The position numbers were made by a program, and so were the translations under genes. Shown piece after piece: positions 48,763 to 61,599 of a stretch of 64,000 bases of DNA. The notes beneath the pieces are model-generated. The model was not told the origin of the DNA. It saw nothing but the letters and a program-made list of their open reading frames with translations, and did not search any database. Source of the stretch: Hippasteria phrygiana. Taxonomy: Eukaryota; Echinodermata; Asteroidea; Valvatida; Goniasteridae. The stretch lies in the NCBI GenBank assembly GCA_037893225.1, contig JAZGUH010000271.1, positions 1,860,001 to 1,924,000 on the forward strand. Reading direction: 5' to 3'. Position 1 is the stretch's first letter; each line of letters starts with the position of its first letter.

Positions 48763-50425
48763 AAGGAGCTGAAGATTTGTCTGGATGTTGCTGAGGAGTC
48801 ACGCTTTCCAACAGTATCAAGACTGTCCGCAATTTCGTTCAACATCAGGTCGAAAAGCGCACTCATTTGGGGACCAAGTTGCGTGGTGGGGGTGTCGGCT
48901 AGTCCATTGTATAGCGTGTGCAGTTATGCGGGAATGCAGACAAATCAGTTCGAAAGCTTACTCGCTTATCTCGGCCATCATTCGGCTGAACGTGGGTCTA
49001 AGGAGCTGAAGATTTGTCTGGATGTTGCTGAGGAGTCACGCTTTCCAACAGTATCAAGACTGTGAGCAATTTTGTTCAACATCAGGTCGAAAAACGCAGT
49101 CATTTGGGGCCCAAGTTGCGTGTTAGGGGTCTCGGCTAGTCTATTATATAGCGTGTGCAGTAATGCGGGAATGCAGAAAAATCAGTTCGAAAAACTTACT
49201 CGCTTATCTCGGCCATCGTTCGGCTGAACGTGGGTCTGAGGAGCTGAAGATTGGTCTGGATGTAGCTGAGGAGTCACGCTTTCCAACAGTATCAAGACTG
49301 TGCGCAATTTCGTTGAACATCAGGTCGAAAAACGCAGTCATTTGGTGCCCAAGTTGCGTGTTGGGGGTCTCGGCTAGTCTATTGTATAGCGTGTGCAGTA
49401 ATGCGGGAATGCAGAAAAATCAGTTCGAAAAACTTACTCGCTTATCTCGGCCATCATTCGGCTGAACGTGTGTCTGAGGAGCTGAAGATTGGTCTGGATG
49501 TAGCTGAGGAGTCACGCTTTCCAACAGTATCAATATTGTGCGCAATTTCGTTCAACATCAGGTCGAAAAGCGCACTCATTTGGGGCCCAAGTTGCGTGGT
49601 GGGGGTCTCGGCTAGTCCATTGTATAGCGTGTGCAGTTATGCGGGAATGCAGAAAAATCAGTTCGAAAAACTTACTCGCTTATCTCGGCCATCATTCGGC
49701 TGAACGTTGGTCTGAGGAGTTGAAGATTGGTCTGGATGTTGCTGAGGAGTCACGCTTTCCAACAGTATCAAGATTGTGCGCAATTTCGTTCAACATCAGG
49801 TCGAAAAGCGCACTCATTTGGGGACCAAGTTGCGCGGTGGGGGTGTCGGCTAGTCCATTGTATAGCGTGTGCAGTTATGCGGGAATGCAGACAAATCAGT
49901 TCGAAAGCTTACTCGCTTATCTCGGCCATCATTCGGCTGAACGTGGGTCTAAGGAGCTGAAGATTTGTCTGGATGTTGCTGAGGAGTCACGCTTTCCAAC
50001 AGTATCAAGACTGTGCGCCATTTTGTTCAACATCAGGTCGAAAAACGCAGTCATTTGGGGCCCAAGTTGCGTGGTGGGGTCTCGGCTAGTCCATTGTATA
50101 GCGTGTGCAGTTATGCGGGAATGCAGAAAAATCAGTTCGAAAAACTTACTCGCTTATCTCGGCCATCATTCGGCTGAACGTGTGTCTGAGGAGCTGAAGA
50201 TTGGTCTGGATGTAGCTGAGGAGTCACGCTTTCCAACAGTATCAAGATTGTGCGCAATTTCGTTCAACATCAGGTCGAAAAGCGCACTCATTTGGGGCCC
50301 AAGTTGCGTGGTGGGGGTCTCGGCTAGTCCATTGTATAGCGTGTGCAGTTATGCGGGAATGCAGACAAATCAGTTCGAAAAGCTTACTCGCTTATCTCGG
50401 CCATCATTCGGCTGAACGTGGGTCT
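48763..50425 (+). repeat. 7-monomer unit E, copy 1 (1663 bp)
   Basis: Order: k-head/s-body Pd (gactgtccgc, gcgtggtgg), kQ (gttagggg), sQ (ggtgccc), sP (gttggtct), a/s-Pd (gcgcggtgg), kPg (gccattttg), sPh. Copy 2 starts at 51138 after a 712-bp insert. Confidence 0.86.
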
Positions 50426-51137
50426 AAGGAGCTGAAGATTTGTCTGGATGTTGCTGAGGAGTCACGCTTTCCAACAGTATCAAGACTGTCCGCAATTTCG
50501 TTCAACATCAGGTCGAAAAGCGCACTCATTTGGGGACCAAGTTGCGCGGTGGGGGTGTCGGCTAGTCCATTGTATAGCGTGTGCAGTTATGCGGGAATGC
50601 AGACAAATCAGTTCGAAAGCTTACTCGCTTATCTCGGCCATCATTCGGCTGAACGTGGGTCTAAGGAGCTGAAGATTTGTCTGGATGTTGCTGAGGAGTC
50701 ACGCTTTCCAACAGTATCAAGACTGTGCGCCATTTTGTTCAACATCAGGTCGAAAAACGCAGTCATTTGGGGCCCAAGTTGCGTGGTGGGGTCTCGGCTA
50801 GTCCATTGTATAGCGTGTGCAGTTATGCGGGAATGCAGAAAAATCAGTTCGAAAAACTTACTCGCTTATCTCGGCCATCATTCGGCTGAACGTGTGTCTG
50901 AGGAGCTGAAGATTGGTCTGGATGTAGCTGAGGAGTCACGCTTTCCAACAGTATCAAGATTGTGCGCAATTTCGTTCAACATCAGGTCGAAAAGCGCACT
51001 CATTTGGGGCCCAAGTTGCGTGGTGGGGGTCTCGGCTAGTCCATTGTATAGCGTGTGCAGTTATGCGGGAATGCAGACAAATCAGTTCGAAAAGCTTACT
51101 CGCTTATCTCGGCCATCATTCGGCTGAACGTGGGTCT
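50426..51137 (+). repeat. 3-monomer duplication (712 bp)
   Basis: Order: k/s-Pd, kPg, sPh. The first monomer joins the gactgtccgc head of the unit-E first monomer to the gcgcggtgg tail of its fifth monomer. This is what a 3-monomer unequal exchange would leave. The rest repeats the preceding two monomers. Confidence 0.86.
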
Positions 51138-52800
51138 AAGGAGCTGAAGATTTGTCTGGATGTTGCTGAGGAGTCACGCTTTCCAACAGTATCAAGACTG
51201 TCCGCAATTTCGTTCAACATCAGGTCGAAAAGCGCACTCATTTGGGGACCAAGTTGCGTGGTGGGGGTGTCGGCTAGTCCATTGTATAGCGTGTGCAGTT
51301 ATGCGGGAATGCAGACAAATCAGTTCGAAAGCTTACTCGCTTATCTCGGCCATCATTCGGCTGAACGTGGGTCTAAGGAGCTGAAGATTTGTCTGGATGT
51401 TGCTGAGGAGTCACGCTTTCCAACAGTATCAAGACTGTGAGCAATTTTGTTCAACATCAGGTCGAAAAACGCAGTCATTTGGGGCCCAAGTTGCGTGTTA
51501 GGGGTCTCGGCTAGTCTATTATATAGCGTGTGCAGTAATGCGGGAATGCAGAAAAATCAGTTCGAAAAACTTACTCGCTTATCTCGGCCATCGTTCGGCT
51601 GAACGTGGGTCTGAGGAGCTGAAGATTGGTCTGGATGTAGCTGAGGAGTCACGCTTTCCAACAGTATCAAGACTGTGCGCAATTTCGTTGAACATCAGGT
51701 CGAAAAACGCAGTCATTTGGTGCCCAAGTTGCGTGTTGGGGGTCTCGGCTAGTCTATTGTATAGCGTGTGCAGTAATGCGGGAATGCAGAAAAATCAGTT
51801 CGAAAAACTTACTCGCTTATCTCGGCCATCATTCGGCTGAACGTGTGTCTGAGGAGCTGAAGATTGGTCTGGATGTAGCTGAGGAGTCACGCTTTCCAAC
51901 AGTATCAATATTGTGCGCAATTTCGTTCAACATCAGGTCGAAAAGCGCACTCATTTGGGGCCCAAGTTGCGTGGTGGGGGTCTCGGCTAGTCCATTGTAT
52001 AGCGTGTGCAGTTATGCGGGAATGCAGAAAAATCAGTTCGAAAAACTTACTCGCTTATCTCGGCCATCATTCGGCTGAACGTTGGTCTGAGGAGTTGAAG
52101 ATTGGTCTGGATGTTGCTGAGGAGTCACGCTTTCCAACAGTATCAAGATTGTGCGCAATTTCGTTCAACATCAGGTCGAAAAGCGCACTCATTTGGGGAC
52201 CAAGTTGCGCGGTGGGGGTGTCGGCTAGTCCATTGTATAGCGTGTGCAGTTATGCGGGAATGCAGACAAATCAGTTCGAAAGCTTACTCGCTTATCTCGG
52301 CCATCATTCGGCTGAACGTGGGTCTAAGGAGCTGAAGATTTGTCTGGATGTTGCTGAGGAGTCACGCTTTCCAACAGTATCAAGACTGTGCGCCATTTTG
52401 TTCAACATCAGGTCGAAAAACGCAGTCATTTGGGGCCCAAGTTGCGTGGTGGGGTCTCGGCTAGTCCATTGTATAGCGTGTGCAGTTATGCGGGAATGCA
52501 GAAAAATCAGTTCGAAAAACTTACTCGCTTATCTCGGCCATCATTCGGCTGAACGTGTGTCTGAGGAGCTGAAGATTGGTCTGGATGTAGCTGAGGAGTC
52601 ACGCTTTCCAACAGTATCAAGATTGTGCGCAATTTCGTTCAACATCAGGTCGAAAAGCGCACTCATTTGGGGCCCAAGTTGCGTGGTGGGGGTCTCGGCT
52701 AGTCCATTGTATAGCGTGTGCAGTTATGCGGGAATGCAGACAAATCAGTTCGAAAAGCTTACTCGCTTATCTCGGCCATCATTCGGCTGAACGTGGGTCT
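51138..52800 (+). repeat. 7-monomer unit E, copy 2 (1663 bp)
   Basis: Same order and markers as 48763-50425, including gcgtggtgg in the first unit. A further partial copy starts at 52801. Confidence 0.86.
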
Positions 52801-55800
52801 AAGGAGCTGAAGATTTGTCTGGATGTTGCTGAGGAGTCACGCTTTCCAACAGTATCAAGACTGTCCGCAATTTCGTTCAACATCAGGTCGAAAAGCGCAC
52901 TCATTTGGGGACCAAGTTGCGTGGTGGGGGTGTCGGCTAGTCCATTGTATAGCGTGTGCAGTTATGCGGGAATGCAGACAAATCAGTTCGAAAGCTTACT
53001 CGCTTATCTCGGCCATCATTCGGCTGAACGTGGGTCTAAGGAGCTGAAGATTTGTCTGGATGTTGCTGAGGAGTCACGCTTTCCAACAGTATCAAGACTG
53101 TGAGCAATTTTGTTCAACATCAGGTCGAAAAACGCAGTCATTTGGGGCCCAAGTTGCGTGTTAGGGGTCTCGGCTAGTCTATTATATAGCGTGTGCAGTA
53201 ATGCGGGAATGCAGAAAAATCAGTTCGAAAAACTTACTCGCTTATCTCGGCCATCGTTCGGCTGAACGTGGGTCTGAGGAGCTGAAGATTGGTCTGGATG
53301 TAGCTGAGGAGTCACGCTTTCCAACAGTATCAAGACTGTGCGCAATTTCGTTGAACATCAGGTCGAAAAACGCAGTCATTTGGTGCCCAAGTTGCGTGTT
53401 GGGGGTCTCGGCTAGTCTATTGTATAGCGTGTGCAGTAATGCGGGAATGCAGAAAAATCAGTTCGAAAAACTTACTCGCTTATCTCGGCCATCGGTCGGC
53501 TGAACGTGGGTCTGAGGAGCTGGAGATTGGTCTGGATGTTGCTGAGGAGTCACTCTTTTCAACAGTATCAAGACTGTGCGCAATTTCGTTCAACATCAGG
53601 TCGAAAAACGCAGTCATTTTTGGCCCAAGTTGCGTGTTGGGGGTATCGGCTAGTACATTGTATAGCGTGTGCAGCAATTCGGGAATGCAGACAAATCAGT
53701 TCGAAAAGCTTACTCGCTTATCTCGGCCATCATTCGGCTGAACGTTGGTCTAAGGAGCTGAAGATTTGTCTGGATGTTGCTGAGGAGTCACGCTTTCCAA
53801 CAGTATCAAGACTGTGCGCAATTTTGTTCAACATCAGGTCGAAAAAAGCAGTCATTTGGGGCCCAAGTTGCGTGTTGGGGGTCTATGCTAGTTTATTGTA
53901 TAGCGTGTGCAGTAATGCGGGAATGCAGAAAAATCAGTTCGAAAAACTTACTCGCTTATCTCGGCCATCGTTCGGCTGAACGTGGGTCTGAGGAGCTGGA
54001 GATTGGTCTGGATGTTGCTGAGGAGTCACTCTTTTCAACAGTATCAAGATTGTGCGCAATTTCGTTCAACATCAGGTCGAAAAACGCAGTCATTTGGGGC
54101 CCAAGTTGCGTGTTGGGGGTATCGGCTAGTACATTGTATAGCGTGTGCAGCAATTCGGGAATGCAGAAAAATCAGTTCGAAAAACTTACTCGCTTATCTC
54201 GGCCATCATTCGGCTGAACGTGTGTCTGAGGAGCTGAAGATTGGTTTGGATGTAGCTGCGGAGTCACGCTTTCCAACAGTATCAATATTGTGCACAATTT
54301 CGTTCAACATCAGGTCGAAAAGCGCACTCATTTGGGGCCCAAGTTGCATGGTGGGGGTCTCGGCTAGTCCATTGTATAGCGTGTGCAGTTATGCGGGAAT
54401 GCAGAAAAATCAGTTCGAAAAACTTACTCGCTTATCTCGGCCATCATTCGGCTGAACGTGGGTCTGAGGAGTTGAAGATTGGTCTGGATGTTGCTGAGGA
54501 GTCACGCTTTCCAACAGTATCAAGACTGTGCGCAATTTCGTTCAACATCAGGTCGAAAAACGCAGTCATTTGGGGCCCAATTTGCGTGGTGGGGGTGTCG
54601 GCTAGTCCATTGTATAGCGTGTGGAGTTATGCGGGAATGCAGAAAAATCAGTTCGAAAAACGTACTCGCTTATCTCGGCCATCATTCGGCTGAACGTGTG
54701 TCTGAGGAGCTGAAGATTGGTCTGGATGTAGCTGAGGAGTCACGCTTTCCAACAGTATCAAGACTGTGAGCAATTTCGTTCAACATCAGGTCGAAAAACG
54801 CAGTCATTTGGGGCCCAAGTTGCGTGTTGGGGGTCTAGGCTAGTCTATTGTATAGCGAGTGCAGTAATGCGGGAATGCAGAAAAATCAGTTCGAAAAACT
54901 TACTCGCTTATCTCGGCCATCGTTCGGCTGAACGTGGGTCTGAGGAGCTGGAGATTGGTATGGATGTTGCTGAGGAGTCACTCTTTTCAACAGTATCAAG
55001 ATTGTGCGGAATTTCGTTCAACATCAGGTCGAAAAACGCAGTCATTTGGGGCCCAAGTTGCGTGTTGCGGGTATCGGCTAGTACATTGTATAGCGTGTGC
55101 AGCAATTCGGGAATGCAGAAAAATCAGTTCGAAAAACTTACTCGCTTATCTCGGCCATCATTCGGCTGAACGTGTGTCTGAGGAGCTGAAGATTGGTTTG
55201 GATGTAGCTGCGGAGTCACGCTTTCCAACAGTATCAATATTGTGCACAATTTCGTTCAACATCAGGTCGAAAAGCGCACTCATTTGGGGCCCAAGTTGCG
55301 TGGTGGGGGTCTCGGCTAGTCCATTGTATAGCGTGTGCAGTTATGCGGGAATGCAGACAAATCAGTTCGAAAAGCTTACTCGCTTATCTCGGCCATCATT
55401 CGGCTGAACGTGGGTCTAAGGAGCTGAAGATTTGTCTGGATGTTGCTGAGGAGTCACGCTTTCCAACAGTATCAAGACTGTGCGCAATTTTGTTCAACAT
55501 CAGGTCGAAAAAAGCAGTCATTTGGGGCCCAAGTTGCGTGTTGGGGGTCTATGCTAGTCTATTGTATAGCGTGTGCAGTAATGCGGGAATGCAGAAAAAT
55601 CAGTTCGAAAAACTTACTCGCTTATCTCGGCCATCGTTCGGCTGAACGTGGGTCTGAGGAGCTGGAGATTGGTCTGGATGTTGCTGAGGAGTCACTCTTT
55701 TCAACAGTATCAAGATTGTGCGCAATTTCGTTCAACATCAGGTCGAAAAACGCAGTCATTTGGGGCCCAAGTTGCGTGTTGGGGGTATCGGCTAGTACAT

Positions 55801-55893
55801 TGTATAGCGTGTGCAGCAATTCGGGAATGCAGAAAAATCAGTTCGAAAAACTTACTCGCTTATCTCGGCCATCATTCGGCTGAACGTGTGTCT
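52801..55893 (+). repeat. Partial unit E then 10 mixed monomers
   Basis: Order: k/s-Pd, kQ, sQ (third copy of unit E start), then eR (atttttggccc, acaaatc, gttggtct hybrid), kQ (gtctatgc, gtttattg), eR, wP (gcatggtgg), aP (gtgtggag), s/k-Q (gtgagcaatttcg), eR (gtgcggaat), wPh, kQ (gtctatgc), eR. The gcatggtgg change is shared only with 28790-29027, 25 kb away. Confidence 0.77.
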
Positions 55894-58746
55894 GAGGAGC
55901 TGAAGATTGGTTTGGATGTAGCTGCGGAGTCACGCTTTCCAACAGTATCAATATTGTGCACAATTTCGTTCAACATCAGGTCGAAAAGCGCACTCATTTG
56001 GGGCCCAAGTTGCGTGGTGGGGGTCTCGGCTAGTCCATTGTATAGCGTGTGCAGTTATGCGGGAATGCAGAAAAATCAGTTCGAAAAACATACTCGCTTA
56101 TCTCGGCCATCATTCGGCTGAACGTGGGTCTGAGGAGTTGAAGATTGGTCTGGATGTTGCTGAGGAGTCACGCTTTCCAACAGTATCAAGACTGTGCGCA
56201 AATTCGTTCAACATCAGGTCGAAAAGCGCACTCATTTGGGGACCAAGTTGCGTGGTGGGGGTGTCGGCTAGTCCATTGTATAGCGTGTGCAGTTATGCGG
56301 GAATGCAGACAAATCAGTTCGAAAGCTTACTCGCTTATCTCGGCCATCATTCGGCTGAACGTGGGTCTAAGGAGCTGAAGATTTGTCTGGATGTTGCTGA
56401 GGAGTCACGCTTTCCAACAGTATCAAGACTGTGAGCAATTTTGTTCAACATCAGGTCGAAAAACGCAGTCATTTGGGGCCCAAGTTGCGTGTTAGGGGTC
56501 TCGGCTAGTCTATTATATAGCGTGTGCAGTAATGCGGGAATGCAGAAAAATCAGTTCGAAAAACTTACTCGCTTATCTCGGCCATCGGTCGGCTGAACGT
56601 GGGTCTGAGGAGCTGGAGATTGGTCTGGATGTTGCTGAGGAGTCACTCTTTTCAACAGTATCAAGACTGTGCGCAATTTCGTTCAACATCAGGTCGAAAA
56701 ACGCAGTCATTTTTGGCCCAAGTTGCGTGTTGGGGGTATCGGCTAGTACATTGTATAGCATGTGCAGCAATTCGGGAATGCAGAAAAATCAGTTCGAAAA
56801 ACTTACTCGCTTATCTCGGCCATCATTCGGCTGAACGTGTGTCTGAGGAGCTGAAGATTGGTCTGGATGTAGCTGAGGAGTCACGCTTTCCAACAGTATC
56901 AATATTGTGCGCAATTTCGTTCAACATCAGGTCGAAAAGCGCACTCATTTGGGGCCCAAGTTGCGTAGTGGGGGTCTCGGCTAGTCCATTGTATAGCGTG
57001 TGCAGTTATGCGGGAATGCAGAAAAATCAGTTCGAAAAACTTACTCGCTTATCTCGGCCATCATTCGGCTGAACGTTGGTCTGAGGAGTTGAAGATTGGT
57101 CTGGATGTTGCTGAGGAGTCACGCTTTCCAACAGTATCAAGACTGTGCGCAATTTTGTTCAACATCAGGTCGAAAAACGCAGTCATTTGGGGCCCAAGTT
57201 GCGTGTTGGGGGACTCGGCTAGTCTATTGTATAGCGTGTGCAGTAATGCGGGAATGCAGAAAAATCAGTTCGAAAAACGTACTCGCTTATCTCGGCCATC
57301 ATTCGGCTGAACGTGTGTCCGAGGAGCTGAAGATTGGTCTGGATGTAGCTGAGGAGTCACGCTTTCCAACAGTATCAAGATTGTGCGCAATTTCGTTCAA
57401 CATCAGGTCGAAAAGCGCACTCATTTGGGGACCAAGTTGCGCGGTGGGGGTGTCGGCTAGTCCATTGTATAGCGTGTGCAGTTATGCGGGAATGCAGACA
57501 AATCAGTTCGAAAGCTTACTCGCTTATCTCGGCCATCATTCGGCTGAACGTGGGTCTAAGGAGCTGAAGATTTGTCTGGATGTTGCTGAGGAGTCACGCT
57601 TTCCAACAGTATCAAGACTGTGCGCCATTTTGTTCAACATCAGGTCGAAAAACGCAGTCATTTGGGGCCCAAGTTGCGTGGTGGGGTCTCGGCTAGTCCA
57701 TTGTATAGCGTGTGCAGTTATGCGGGAATGCAGAAAAATCAGTTCGAAAAACTTACTCGCTTATCTCGGCCATCATTCGGCTGAACGTGTGTCTGAGGAG
57801 CTGAAGATTGGTCTGGATGTAGCTGAGGAGTCACGCTTTCCAACAGTATCAAGATTGTGCGCAATTTCGTTCAACATCAGGTCGAAAAGCGCACTCATTT
57901 GGGGCCCAAGTTGCGTGGTGGGGGTCTCGGCTAGTCCATTGTATAGCGTGTGCAGTTATGCGGGAATGCAGACAAATCAGTTCGAAAAGCTTACTCGCTT
58001 ATCTCGGCCATCATTCGGCTGAACGTGGGTCTAAGGAGCTGAAGATTTGTCTGGATGTTGCTGAGGAGTCACGCTTTCCAACAGTATCAAGACTGTGAGC
58101 AATTTTGTTCAACATCAGGTCGAAAAACGCAGTCATTTGGGGCCCAAGTTGCGTGTTAGGGGTCTCGGCTAGTCTATTATATAGCGTGTGCAGTAATGCG
58201 GGAATGCAGAAAAATCAGTTCGAAAAACTTACTCGCTTATCTCGGCCATCGTTCGGCTGAACGTGGGTCTGAGGAGCTGAAGATTGGTCTGGATGTAGCT
58301 GAGGAGTCACGCTTTCCAACAGTATCAAGACTGTGCGCAATTTCGTTGAACATCAGGTCGAAAAACGCAGTCATTTGGTGCCCAAGTTGCGTGTTGGGGG
58401 TCTCGGCTAGTCTATTGTATAGCGTGTGCAGTAATGCGGGAATGCAGAAAAATCAGTTCGAAAAACTTACTCGCTTATCTCGGCCATCGGTCGGCTGAAC
58501 GTGGGTCTGAGGAGCTGGAGATTGGTCTGGATGTTGCTGAGGAGTCACTCTTTTCAACAGTATCAAGACTGTGCGCAATTTCGTTCAACATCAGGTCGAA
58601 AAACGCAGTCATTTGGGGCCCAAGTTGCGTGTTGGGGGTATCGGCTAGTACATTGTATAGCGTGTGCAGCAATTCGGGAATGCAGAAAAATCAGTTCGAA
58701 AAACTTACTCGCTTATCTCGGCCATCATTCGGCTGAACGTGTGTCT
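55894..58746 (+). repeat. 12-monomer unit F, tandem copy 1 (2853 bp)
   Basis: Order: wP (aacatactc), a/s-Pd (gcaaattcg), kQ (gttagggg, cggtcgg), eR (atttttggccc), sP (gcgtagtgg), aQ, sPd (gtgtccgag), kPg, sPh, kQ, sQ (ggtgccc), eR. The second tandem copy has the same rare markers gcgtagtgg and gtgtccgag. Confidence 0.88.
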
Positions 58747-61599
58747 GAGGAGCTGAAGATTGGTTTGGATGTAGCTGCGGAGTCACGCTTTCCAACAGTA
58801 TCAATATTGTGCACAATTTCGTTCAACATCAGGTCGAAAAGCGCACTCATTTGGGGCCCAAGTTGCGTGGTGGGGGTCTCGGCTAGTCCATTGTATAGCG
58901 TGTGCAGTTATGCGGGAATGCAGAAAAATCAGTTCGAAAAACATACTCGCTTATCTCGGCCATCATTCGGCTGAACGTGGGTCTGAGGAGTTGAAGATTG
59001 GTCTGGATGTTGCTGAGGAGTCACGCTTTCCAACAGTATCAAGACTGTGCGCAAATTCGTTCAACATCAGGTCGAAAAGCGCACTCATTTGGGGACCAAG
59101 TTGCGTGGTGGGGGTGTCGGCTAGTCCATTGTATAGCGTGTGCAGTTATGCGGGAATGCAGACAAATCAGTTCGAAAGCTTACTCGCTTATCTCGGCCAT
59201 CATTCGGCTGAACGTGGGTCTAAGGAGCTGAAGATTTGTCTGGATGTTGCTGAGGAGTCACGCTTTCCAACAGTATCAAGACTGTGAGCAATTTTGTTCA
59301 ACATCAGGTCGAAAAACGCAGTCATTTGGGGCCCAAGTTGCGTGTTAGGGGTCTCGGCTAGTCTATTATATAGCGTGTGCAGTAATGCGGGAATGCAGAA
59401 AAATCAGTTCGAAAAACTTACTCGCTTATCTCGGCCATCGGTCGGCTGAACGTGGGTCTGAGGAGCTGGAGATTGGTCTGGATGTTGCTGAGGAGTCACT
59501 CTTTTCAACAGTATCAAGACTGTGCGCAATTTCGTTCAACATCAGGTCGAAAAACGCAGTCATTTTTGGCCCAAGTTGCGTGTTGGGGGTATCGGCTAGT
59601 ACATTGTATAGCATGTGCAGCAATTCGGGAATGCAGAAAAATCAGTTCGAAAAACTTACTCGCTTATCTCGGCCATCATTCGGCTGAACGTGTGTCTGAG
59701 GAGCTGAAGATTGGTCTGGATGTAGCTGAGGAGTCACGCTTTCCAACAGTATCAATATTGTGCGCAATTTCGTTCAACATCAGGTCGAAAAGCGCACTCA
59801 TTTGGGGCCCAAGTTGCGTAGTGGGGGTCTCGGCTAGTCCATTGTATAGCGTGTGCAGTTATGCGGGAATGCAGAAAAATCAGTTCGAAAAACTTACTCG
59901 CTTATCTCGGCCATCATTCGGCTGAACGTTGGTCTGAGGAGTTGAAGATTGGTCTGGATGTTGCTGAGGAGTCACGCTTTCCAACAGTATCAAGACTGTG
60001 CGCAATTTTGTTCAACATCAGGTCGAAAAACGCAGTCATTTGGGGCCCAAGTTGCGTGTTGGGGGACTCGGCTAGTCTATTGTATAGCGTGTGCAGTAAT
60101 GCGGGAATGCAGAAAAATCAGTTCGAAAAACGTACTCGCTTATCTCGGCCATCATTCGGCTGAACGTGTGTCCGAGGAGCTGAAGATTGGTCTGGATGTA
60201 GCTGAGGAGTCACGCTTTCCAACAGTATCAAGATTGTGCGCAATTTCGTTCAACATCAGGTCGAAAAGCGCACTCATTTGGGGACCAAGTTGCGCGGTGG
60301 GGGTGTCGGCTAGTCCATTGTATAGCGTGTGCAGTTATGCGGGAATGCAGACAAATCAGTTCGAAAGCTTACTCGCTTATCTCGGCCATCATTCGGCTGA
60401 ACGTGGGTCTAAGGAGCTGAAGATTTGTCTGGATGTTGCTGAGGAGTCACGCTTTCCAACAGTATCAAGACTGTGCGCCATTTTGTTCAACATCAGGTCG
60501 AAAAACGCAGTCATTTGGGGCCCAAGTTGCGTGGTGGGGTCTCGGCTAGTCCATTGTATAGCGTGTGCAGTTATGCGGGAATGCAGAAAAATCAGTTCGA
60601 AAAACTTACTCGCTTATCTCGGCCATCATTCGGCTGAACGTGTGTCTGAGGAGCTGAAGATTGGTCTGGATGTAGCTGAGGAGTCACGCTTTCCAACAGT
60701 ATCAAGATTGTGCGCAATTTCGTTCAACATCAGGTCGAAAAGCGCACTCATTTGGGGCCCAAGTTGCGTGGTGGGGGTCTCGGCTAGTCCATTGTATAGC
60801 GTGTGCAGTTATGCGGGAATGCAGACAAATCAGTTCGAAAAGCTTACTCGCTTATCTCGGCCATCATTCGGCTGAACGTGGGTCTAAGGAGCTGAAGATT
60901 TGTCTGGATGTTGCTGAGGAGTCACGCTTTCCAACAGTATCAAGACTGTGAGCAATTTTGTTCAACATCAGGTCGAAAAACGCAGTCATTTGGGGCCCAA
61001 GTTGCGTGTTAGGGGTCTCGGCTAGTCTATTATATAGCGTGTGCAGTAATGCGGGAATGCAGAAAAATCAGTTCGAAAAACTTACTCGCTTATCTCGGCC
61101 ATCGTTCGGCTGAACGTGGGTCTGAGGAGCTGAAGATTGGTCTGGATGTAGCTGAGGAGTCACGCTTTCCAACAGTATCAAGACTGTGCGCAATTTCGTT
61201 GAACATCAGGTCGAAAAACGCAGTCATTTGGTGCCCAAGTTGCGTGTTGGGGGTCTCGGCTAGTCTATTGTATAGCGTGTGCAGTAATGCGGGAATGCAG
61301 AAAAATCAGTTCGAAAAACTTACTCGCTTATCTCGGCCATCGGTCGGCTGAACGTGGGTCTGAGGAGCTGGAGATTGGTCTGGATGTTGCTGAGGAGTCA
61401 CTCTTTTCAACAGTATCAAGACTGTGCGCAATTTCGTTCAACATCAGGTCGAAAAACGCAGTCATTTTTGGCCCAAGTTGCGTGTTGGGGGTATCGGCTA
61501 GTACATTGTATAGCGTGTGCAGCAATTCGGGAATGCAGAAAAATCAGTTCGAAAAACTTACTCGCTTATCTCGGCCATCATTCGGCTGAACGTGTGTCT
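58747..61599 (+). repeat. 12-monomer unit F, tandem copy 2 (2853 bp)
   Basis: Same series, length and private markers as 55894-58746. The last eR differs: atttttggccc here, ggggcccaag in copy 1. That places the exchange boundary in this monomer. Confidence 0.88.
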
